This document shows positions 57,505 through 64,000 of a stretch of 64,000 nucleotides of DNA, one piece after another. The first letter of the stretch is position 1. Each line of letters begins with the position of its first letter. Source of the stretch: Christensenella tenuis (GTDB lineage Bacteria; Bacillota; Clostridia; Christensenellales; Christensenellaceae); NCBI RefSeq assembly GCF_014287795.1, contig NZ_JACOON010000002.1, positions 248,001 to 312,000 on the forward strand, in the 5' to 3' direction. Under the pieces are notes generated by a model that did not search any database, was not told the origin of the DNA, and saw only the letters and a list, made by a program, of their open reading frames with translations. The translations under genes and the position numbers were made by a program.

Positions 57505-58695
57505 ATGGAAATGATGTATCGATTTGCAGAACGTTTTGATGGTGTGGGTGGAAGCGAGATCCGTAAAATTTTCGGGCTTCTCGGCGTCCCGGGAATGATT
57601 TCATTTGCGGGAGGGAATCCTTCTCCCGATCTTTTTCCTGCGGATATGCTTGCAGATATCAGCGAACAGGTCATCGTAGATGACGGCAAGTCCGTACTCC
57701 AATACGGAGGCACCATGGGCATTGCACATTTTATTGATGTACTGAAGGAAAAAAACAAAGAAATCATGAAAGAGGACGATGATCTCATTGTGCTTTCAGG
57801 TTCTTCGCAGGGGATTGATTTTTTCGCTCGTACAATGATTGAAAAAGGCGATGTCATGCTTGCGGAATCCCCGTCGTTTCTTGGTGCCCTGCAGACATTC
57901 CGGCTTGCGGACGCCGATATCAAAACGGTAGACCTGCAGGAAGACGGGCCGGATACGGATATGCTCGAGGCGAAAATTAAGGAATATAATCCTAAATTCT
58001 TCTATACGATCCCAACGTTCCAGAATCCGTCGGGCATCACGATGAGCGCGGAAAAACGGCAGAAAGTCTACGATATTTGCAAACAGTACGGCGTGCTGAT
58101 TCTGGAAGATGATCCATATGCGGAACTGCGTTATGAAGGAACGCCGCTTCCCAGCATCAAATCGCTGGATGACTGCGGGCTTGTGTGCAAGCTCTCCAGT
58201 TTTTCCAAAACGGTCTCTCCCGGCCTGCGCGTCGGGTACGCAATCGCCAATAAAGAGGTCATAGCAAAGTTTAACCTCTTAAAACAGGGGGCGGATGTGC
58301 ATACGTCCAATCTTTCGCAGACGCTCGTTATGAAGTTTATCGAGCGGGGAATCTATGACGACCATGTCAGGATGCTGTGTGAAACGTATAAAGAGCACCG
58401 CGACGCGATGTTGCGGGCGATTGATATCTATTTTCCGGATGGGGTGAGCCATACCAGCCCTCAGGGCGGCCTTTTTGTATGGGTGACGCTTCCCGAATGG
58501 ATGGATGCGCGCAAACTGTTCGATGCGTGCGTAATGGAAAAGGTAGCGTTTGTGGCGGGAAGTCCGTTTTTCGCGGATGGCGGCCATGAAAATACGCTGC
58601 GCATGAATTTTTCAATGCCGACCGTAAACCAGATCGAGACGGGTGTGGAGCGCATGAGCAGGGTGATCCGCCAGTATGAATTTTTGACAAAATAA
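57505..58695 (+). CDS. PLP-dependent aminotransferase, 2-aminoadipate/aromatic type
   Basis: A 396-residue fold-type I aminotransferase without a regulator domain. FAGGNPSPDLFP at the N-terminus, TIPTFQNPSG, DDPYAELRYEG, the PLP-lysine in SSFSKTVSPGLRVGY and the C-terminal MNFSMP Arg-type region place it with the LysN/aromatic aminotransferase group. AGGGGAAGGG precedes the ATG. It probably uses 2-oxoglutarate or aromatic/branched oxo-acids. Confidence 0.92.
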   Translation: MEMMYRFAERFDGVGGSEIRKIFGLLGVPGMISFAGGNPSPDLFPADMLADISEQVIVDDGKSVLQYGGTMGIAHFIDVLKEKNKEIMKEDDDLIVLSGSSQGIDFFARTMIEKGDVMLAESPSFLGALQTFRLADADIKTVDLQEDGPDTDMLEAKIKEYNPKFFYTIPTFQNPSGITMSAEKRQKVYDICKQYGVLILEDDPYAELRYEGTPLPSIKSLDDCGLVCKLSSFSKTVSPGLRVGYAIANKEVIAKFNLLKQGADVHTSNLSQTLVMKFIERGIYDDHVRMLCETYKEHRDAMLRAIDIYFPDGVSHTSPQGGLFVWVTLPEWMDARKLFDACVMEKVAFVAGSPFFADGGHENTLRMNFSMPTVNQIETGVERMSRVIRQYEFLTK

Positions 58696-58728
58696 ACCAG
58701 ACGGATAGAAAGAGGAGTTTTTGAATCG

Positions 58729-59961
58729 ATGGCAGGAAACGTTTTTGATACATTACAGGAAAGAGGTTTTGTCAAGCAGACGACCCATGAAGGCCTGAAG
58801 GAAATGCTCGGCCGGGAAAAGGTGAAATTCTACGTTGGGTTCGATGCGACGGCAGACAGCCTTCACGTCGGCCACTTTGTTCAGCTGATGGCCATGGCGC
58901 ATATGCAGCGCGCGGGCCATACCCCGATCATCCTCGTGGGCGGCGGAACAACGATGATCGGCGATCCAAGCGGAAAATCCGATATGCGTAAGATGATGAC
59001 CCGCGAGGTGATCGCGCATAATGCAGAGATTTTTAAAAAACAAATCGGCAGTTTCCTTGATGTTTCCGAGGGAAAAGCCATCATGGTAGACAATGCCGAC
59101 TGGCTCCTTGACCTCAATTATGTGGAGTTCCTGCGGGAGATCGGCACCTGTTTTTCTGTAAACAGGATGCTGACGGCGGAATGCTATAAACAGCGCCTTG
59201 AAAAAGGCCTCACATTTTTTGAGTTTAACTATATGCTGATGCAGGCGTATGACTTCCTGGTCTTAAACCGCAAATACGGATGTACGCTTGAGATGGGCGG
59301 GGACGACCAATGGTCGAATATCCTTGCGGGAGCGGACCTTATACGCCGGAAAGAGGAAGGCAAAAAGGCGTACGGCCTTACGATTACCCTGCTTTTAAAG
59401 AGCGATGGCAAAAAGATGGGGAAAACGGAGTCGGGCGCCGTGTGGCTTGATCCGGAGAAGACTTCCCCTTATGATTTTTACCAGTATTGGAGGAACGTTG
59501 CGGATGCGGACGTGCGGACATGCCTGTCTCTGCTTACCTTCCTGCCGATGGACGAGGTAGAGCGCCTCTCGGCCCTCAAAGATAATGAGATCAACGATGC
59601 AAAAAAGATACTTGCATTTGAGATAACAAAACAGGTGCACGGCGAGCAGGCCGCGTGCGAAGCGCAAAAAGCGGCGGAAGCGCTTTTTTCCGGCGGCGGG
59701 GAAGGAGGCAGTATTCCCACGACGGAGCTTACGGCGGCTCAGTGGAAAGAAAAACCGCAGCTCATTGACATCATGATTGCATGCGGGATTACGGCATCGC
59801 GCGGGGAAGGACGGCGGCTCATTGTCCAGGGCAGCGTGCGCCTGAACGGGGAAAAAGTTACGGATGAATTCCGTGCGCTGGAAGAAGCGGACCTTGTGGA
59901 CGGCGAAGCGATGATCAAAAAAGGCAAAAAGGTGTTTCACAGGGTTCTGGTTCGCGGATAA
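58729..59961 (+). CDS. tyrS: Tyrosyl-tRNA synthetase
   Basis: A 410-residue class I synthetase charging tRNA-Tyr. The HIGH motif is HVGH in DSLHVGHFV; the KMSKS-like loop is KMGKT; the Tyr-binding QAYDFLVL region is present; a C-terminal S4 RNA-binding domain (about 340-405, with [19 protein letters not shown]) completes it. AGAGGAG precedes the ATG. No T-box leader is visible in the 33 bases before it; it may be transcribed from upstream. Confidence 0.96.
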   Translation: MAGNVFDTLQERGFVKQTTHEGLKEMLGREKVKFYVGFDATADSLHVGHFVQLMAMAHMQRAGHTPIILVGGGTTMIGDPSGKSDMRKMMTREVIAHNAEIFKKQIGSFLDVSEGKAIMVDNADWLLDLNYVEFLREIGTCFSVNRMLTAECYKQRLEKGLTFFEFNYMLMQAYDFLVLNRKYGCTLEMGGDDQWSNILAGADLIRRKEEGKKAYGLTITLLLKSDGKKMGKTESGAVWLDPEKTSPYDFYQYWRNVADADVRTCLSLLTFLPMDEVERLSALKDNEINDAKKILAFEITKQVHGEQAACEAQKAAEALFSGGGEGGSIPTTELTAAQWKEKPQLIDIMIACGITASRGEGRRLIVQGSVRLNGEKVTDEFRALEEADLVDGEAMIKKGKKVFHRVLVRG

Positions 59962-59963
59962 AT

Positions 59964-60596
59964 ATGGAAAAACCGTATGTTTGCCTTGCCGGGGAGGCCG
60001 CGAGCGAGCTTGTAATCAAAAAATCAAAATTTTTGTGCAGGCTTGTTCCCGTAGAGACGGAGCAGCAGGCGGCAGAAGTCCTCGGGGAGGTTAGGAAGGA
60101 ACATTATAACGCACGGCACAATTGTTTTGCCATGATCCTCGGTGCAAACCGGAATTTCGAGAAAAGCTCGGATGACGGGGAACCGCAGGGAACGGCGGGC
60201 GTGCCCATGCTGGAGGTGCTGCGCAAAAGCGGGCTCACCAATATCCTCGCGGTAGTCACCCGGTATTTCGGCGGAACGCTCCTCGGGGCGGGCGGCCTTG
60301 TACGCGCCTATAGCGGAGCGGTGTCGGAGGCGCTGCGCACCGCGAAAAAGGAAATGCACATTCCGGCCGTAGCGTTGCGGCTGCGTATCGATTATGCGGA
60401 CTATGGGAAGCTTCAAAGTATCGCTTCGGACTATGGAGCGAAAGTGGAAGCGGATTTCGGTGAAAAAGTCGAGGCGCGCGCGGTGTTCCGGCAGGCAGAT
60501 TACGATGCTGTGGTAAAAAAAATCACGGAAGCGTTTCTCGGCGCGGATGTATATGAGAAAGACGGCGAATGCTATCTGACGGAAGCGGTTGTTTAG
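59964..60596 (+). CDS. YigZ/IMPACT-family protein
   Basis: A 210-residue protein of the UPF0029/IMPACT group. The N-terminal domain has VIKKSKFLC, the ARHNCFA motif, SSDDGEPQGTAG and TRYFGGTLLGAGGLVRAYS; a C-terminal ferredoxin-like domain follows. It begins two bases after tyrS and is probably co-translated. Role in bacteria unsettled. Confidence 0.93.
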   Translation: MEKPYVCLAGEAASELVIKKSKFLCRLVPVETEQQAAEVLGEVRKEHYNARHNCFAMILGANRNFEKSSDDGEPQGTAGVPMLEVLRKSGLTNILAVVTRYFGGTLLGAGGLVRAYSGAVSEALRTAKKEMHIPAVALRLRIDYADYGKLQSIASDYGAKVEADFGEKVEARAVFRQADYDAVVKKITEAFLGADVYEKDGECYLTEAVV

Positions 60597-60646
60597 CATG
60601 AGCCGACGGAATAAATATTTTTTATACGATTAGGGGAATTTTGGGT

Positions 60647-61711
60647 ATGGAAATCAAATTTTTAGAGACGAATGAGCTTAAGAAAAAACCTGAGGATGAA
60701 AGTAAGCTTGGCTTTGGTACGATTTTTTCGGATTATATGTTCCTTATGCGGTATACCGAAGGACAGGGCTGGCATGATGCGGAAATCAAAAAATACGAAG
60801 ATTTCAAAGTGTCGCCCGCTGCCACTGTTTTCCACTATGGGCAGGAGGTATTCGAGGGCCTGAAGGCCTACCGCCAGGTAAACGGCGATATCGCGCTGTT
60901 CCGGGCAAAAGATAATTTTGGCAGGATGAACCGCTCGGCAAAACGCCTTGCAATGCCGCAGATCGACGAAGAGTTTGCGCACCGGGCGTTGCGTGAACTT
61001 GTAAAAGTCGAGCAGGATTGGGTTCCGCATGAAAAAGGAACGGCGCTCTATATTCGTCCGAATTATATGGGGATGGATCCATTTATCGGCGTTTCTGCCG
61101 CGAAAGAATATGTATTCTATATTATGACGGGCCCGGTTGGCGCATATTATGCGCACGGCCTCGCGCCAGTCAAAATTTTAATTGAAAAAGAATATGTGCG
61201 CGCCGCCAAAGGCGGTATGGGCTTTGCAAAAACAGCGGGCAATTATGCCGCCAGCCTCATTGCGGGAGTGGAAGCGCATGAAAAAGGCTGCGACCAGGTT
61301 TTGTGGCTGGATGCAGAAGAACGGAAGTATGTGGAAGAAGTCGGTTCCATGAACATGATGTTCGTGATCGACGGCAAACTGGTAACACCCGATCTTGACG
61401 GAAGTATCCTGCCCGGCATCACGCGGGACAGCGTCATCACCATCGCGCGCGATATGGGCATGACCGTGGAAGAACGCAGAATTTCGATTGACGAGGTCGT
61501 TGAAACGGCGAAATCCGGTGCAATGAGTGAAGCGTTCGGCACGGGAACGGCGGCAGTGGTAAGCCCTGTCGGAGAATTTGTATACGGGGATGAAACGGTT
61601 ACGGTTTCGGGCGGTCAGATGGGGAAACTCGCTCTCGAGTTTTATGATATTCTGACCGGCATCCAATATGGAGAAATCAAAGACCAGTTCGGGTGGACGG
61701 AAAAAATTTGA
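60647..61711 (+). CDS. ilvE: Branched-chain amino acid aminotransferase
   Basis: A 354-residue fold-type IV aminotransferase that makes Leu, Ile and Val from their oxo-acids. VFHYGQEVFEGLKAYR, the PLP-lysine region FAKTAGNYAASL, EEVGSMNMMFV and LPGITRDSVI are family hallmarks of the longer (eukaryote-like) type. An ATG at 60647 with AGGGGA upstream is used; a TTG two codons earlier is less likely. Confidence 0.94.
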   Translation: MEIKFLETNELKKKPEDESKLGFGTIFSDYMFLMRYTEGQGWHDAEIKKYEDFKVSPAATVFHYGQEVFEGLKAYRQVNGDIALFRAKDNFGRMNRSAKRLAMPQIDEEFAHRALRELVKVEQDWVPHEKGTALYIRPNYMGMDPFIGVSAAKEYVFYIMTGPVGAYYAHGLAPVKILIEKEYVRAAKGGMGFAKTAGNYAASLIAGVEAHEKGCDQVLWLDAEERKYVEEVGSMNMMFVIDGKLVTPDLDGSILPGITRDSVITIARDMGMTVEERRISIDEVVETAKSGAMSEAFGTGTAAVVSPVGEFVYGDETVTVSGGQMGKLALEFYDILTGIQYGEIKDQFGWTEKI

Positions 61712-61740
61712 ATCCCCGTTCATTTTGGAGGTAAATTGGT

Positions 61741-63468
61741 TTGAAGAAAATAGTATCGATTCTGCTCACCGCCATTTTGGCAGTCACCCTATGTATTTCC
61801 ATGAGCGCTACGGCGTTTGCGGAAGGGAAGGTAACGATTACGGCCAGCGTCAGCCCAAGCTCTCTTACCGGGGCGGGCACGGTGTCCGTCAAGGTGACGG
61901 TACAAAACGACACGGATTCCGAAATCAACGATGTCACGGTCATTTTCCCGGGGGATGATTCCGAAAATATCGGCAGCATTTCAGCCGGGGATGCGGGGAC
62001 GCGTTCGGATAACGAATGGTACGTGTCCGAGGACATGCTGGATACGGACTTGACTTTCTCGGCAACTTTTACAGATGTGAACGGAAACAGCCAAACGGTT
62101 AAGACGAAGTCGCTCACAATTGCCAAAAAGGAATCAACCGTTGCGGCAACCGCAACTGCGAGCGTCTCCAAGGACACGATCGAAAAAGGCGAAAAAGTAA
62201 AGTTTACCTTCAAGCTGAAAAACGAAGGGAACGTGACACTCGAAGAAGCGTCGCTCAAAGCTCCCCCGCTCTCCGACGGAGATCAGCTTGGAAAAACGTT
62301 TTCGCTTGAACCGGGCGAGACCAAAATCATGACATGGGAAACCCCGCTCAACGAAAGCATTGATGTAAAACCTGTATTTAGCTATACGGCGGATGGAGAA
62401 AAAGGAACCGCCAAGGCAGGCACGGTATCCGTCACGATTGACGGGGAAGCGCAGGCAAGCGCAACTCCGGAAGCGGATTCACTCGAAGTTGTTGCCACAG
62501 CGAACAATACGCAGGTAAAGGCAGGCGAACAGGTCTCATTTGAAGTAACGGTGCGCAACCACGGATCAGAAGACCTCAAAAACCTGAAAGTAACCGATGC
62601 GGACGGCAACAAAGTTACCTTTACGGGCACGCAGCTTGAAGCGGGCAGCGCAGCCAAAGGAACTTTGGAAGTCGCCTTGCAGGAAACAACGAATTTTGTT
62701 TTCACGGCGACGGCAGAGGATGCGGACGGCAACAGCGTCAAAGCTGCTTCCGATCCCGTTGAAATTACGGTAGATACTATAGACCTTACGAGTGCCCTTA
62801 CAATGGACGTTGCGTTTATTCCCGAGGTCAGCAAGGCCGGCCCGGTGGATTTCACATTCAAGGTCAAGAACAGCACGGGACAGGAGATTAAAAATATCGT
62901 CATATCAGAGGCGACTCTCGGCCAGATCGCTGCGATTCCTTCGATGACGGAGGCGGAACAGGATATCACGCAGTCAATTCAGGTGGATCAAACGACAAGC
63001 TTTGTATTTACGATTTCCGGGGAGCTGCCTGATGGAACAAAGCTTGAATCGCAGACGCAGCAGCCTGCCACGGTCACTGTAAAGCAGGCGTTCGGCGGGA
63101 TGAGCACGATGTTGATCCTGCTGCTGATTGTGGTGATCGCCATTGCGGTAGTCGCGATTACGCTCGGCGTATTTATCCACAAGAATAAGAAGGCCGGCTA
63201 TACCGCGTTTGGCAAACGCAGGGATGGCGGCCCAAGCCCGCAGCAGCGTCCGCGGCAGGGAAATGGCGGAAATCGTCCTGGCGCCCAGCAGCATTATCAG
63301 GAACGCCCGCCGCAGGTGCGCCAGCAACAGCAGCGTTCCCGGGCTCAAATGCCGCGTGAGGAGATTGAGCCGCGCCAGCAGCGTCCGCAGGCGCCGAGAC
63401 AGAAGCAGCAAAGACCGCCTATTCCTAAAAAAGGCGGAAAAGGCTACAGTGACAGGAATAAATTCTGA
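61741..63468 (+). CDS. Secreted CARDB-like repeat protein with membrane anchor and basic tail
   Basis: A 575-residue protein using a TTG start (TTGGAGG nine bases upstream; no suitable ATG). Signal peptide about 1-28. Four beta-sandwich repeats of about 110 residues follow (each with VTVQNDT/FKLKNEG/VTVRNHG/FKVKNST strands), like CARDB/COG1361 surface domains. A membrane helix lies at about 455-478, then a cytoplasmic tail of about 95 residues extremely rich in Gln, Arg and Pro. The tail could bind nucleic acid or acidic partners; this is inferred. Confidence 0.85.
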   Translation: MKKIVSILLTAILAVTLCISMSATAFAEGKVTITASVSPSSLTGAGTVSVKVTVQNDTDSEINDVTVIFPGDDSENIGSISAGDAGTRSDNEWYVSEDMLDTDLTFSATFTDVNGNSQTVKTKSLTIAKKESTVAATATASVSKDTIEKGEKVKFTFKLKNEGNVTLEEASLKAPPLSDGDQLGKTFSLEPGETKIMTWETPLNESIDVKPVFSYTADGEKGTAKAGTVSVTIDGEAQASATPEADSLEVVATANNTQVKAGEQVSFEVTVRNHGSEDLKNLKVTDADGNKVTFTGTQLEAGSAAKGTLEVALQETTNFVFTATAEDADGNSVKAASDPVEITVDTIDLTSALTMDVAFIPEVSKAGPVDFTFKVKNSTGQEIKNIVISEATLGQIAAIPSMTEAEQDITQSIQVDQTTSFVFTISGELPDGTKLESQTQQPATVTVKQAFGGMSTMLILLLIVVIAIAVVAITLGVFIHKNKKAGYTAFGKRRDGGPSPQQRPRQGNGGNRPGAQQHYQERPPQVRQQQQRSRAQMPREEIEPRQQRPQAPRQKQQRPPIPKKGGKGYSDRNKF

Positions 63469-64000
63469 TATCAGTCCGGATTGGATGCAGCCCCTCATGG
63501 AGGCTTCGTAAGACGGATAGATTTTGAAACGGTATGGCGGATAACGCCATACCGTTTTTTCGTTTCAACCGAACTGCTTGCAGGCAATATCCCTAAAATG
63601 GCAGCGGCCCGGTATCCTGTATACACGCTCCCGGTATATTCCACGATACGCGATATGTTCGGCAATTCGTTTGAGAGTGTCAGGAGGCCGTTTTATTTCA
63701 TGGGTACGCGTGGCCAAGCCAGTTTAACTGCGGCAGGATCATGCCTGCCGAAAAAGCAGCCCTCCATAGCGGTTCCTTTAGAACGGTATAGCCAGATCCC
63801 AGATCAAATCCTATAAAAAAGGACTCTTTCCAAAGAAATTTATTTTCCTGCGCCGTGCAGGCGGATATATCGGGCAAGTGAAAGTTCAGGTTCTGCTATG
63901 TGAATAGTATGAGCTTGTATGCGCGGCGGAATAAAATCCGGTTAATATGATCCGCCATTCTGGTGAAAAAGGGGAGAAACCAAAATATCGTGAAACATAG
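63469..64000. other. Terminal intergenic region
   Basis: Apart from the terminator listed below I see no supported gene. A GTG at 63990 with GGGGAG upstream could open a gene that leaves the window, but only four codons are visible. Confidence 0.4.
63527..63560 (+). terminator. Intrinsic terminator after the CARDB-like gene
   Basis: Perfect 13-bp stem AAACGGTATGGCG / CGCCATACCGTTT with a GATAA loop and six T. Confidence 0.95.

Noticed and set aside
63990..64000. Start of a new gene at the right edge
   Set aside because: Only four codons are visible after a possible GTG; not enough to support a feature.

Overview
The window looks like chromosome of a Gram-positive anaerobic clostridium with mid-range GC. 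Reasons: class III anaerobic ribonucleotide reductase with NrdR boxes, surface proteins ending in PKTG-type sorting signals, strong GGAGG ribosome sites, many flavodoxins, and a GGGtGRT/NifU-like pair. A Christensenella-like or related Clostridia lineage is an inference, not something the sequence proves. No rRNA, tRNA, CRISPR array, prophage or intact insertion sequence was seen.

Layout. 1-4000: a partial exporter gene and an MFS pump on the minus strand face a PadR regulator followed by three envelope genes (DUF1700-like, a small hairpin membrane protein, a DUF4097 protein). 4000-7700: a tight operon of acyltransferase, zinc-ribbon membrane protein, HD hydrolase, GNAT and SDR. 7800-27450: the most unusual part. 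It holds a sensor kinase and a LytTR response regulator, four small proteins carrying Gly-Gly motifs, a complete NHLM-type peptide export set (HlyD-like adaptor, C39-peptidase ABC transporter, second ABC transporter), a solute-binding lipoprotein, three surface proteins with sorting signals, and an operon of a Nif11-like peptide, two nucleotidyltransferases, an RtcB-type RNA ligase and an unknown protein.

Two promoters in that part, in front of the Nif11-like/RtcB operon and of the leader-peptide/exporter operon, share the same architecture: two direct repeats of a GCGTAAAC half-site exactly 21 bp apart, then a TATAAT -10 exactly 34 bp after the second repeat, with no -35 box. This fits activation of both operons by the adjacent LytTR regulator, so peptide sensing, peptide export and an RNA-ligase cassette would form one regulon. 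This is the best candidate for an undescribed system.

27600-30500: nrdD-nrdG behind a promoter overlapped by two NrdR boxes. 30500-32100: gene debris (TetR and FtsH fragments). 32100-37500: leucine-rich surface protein, 3D-domain protein, D-Ala-D-Ala carboxypeptidase. 37800-45000: a redox island (LysR and MerR regulators, flavin reductase, three flavodoxin-fold proteins including a SUMF1-flavodoxin fusion, aldo/keto reductase, a broken carboxymuconolactone decarboxylase gene, cupin, DUF4405 membrane protein). 45000-54000: an OmpR-type two-component pair, a MerR regulator with a damaged start, a MoxR-DUF58-transglutaminase operon, a flavodoxin and a methyltransferase. 54200-64000: GGGtGRT/NifU-like pair, hydrolase, small zinc ribbon, aminotransferase, tyrS, a YigZ-type protein, ilvE and a surface protein with a basic cytoplasmic tail.
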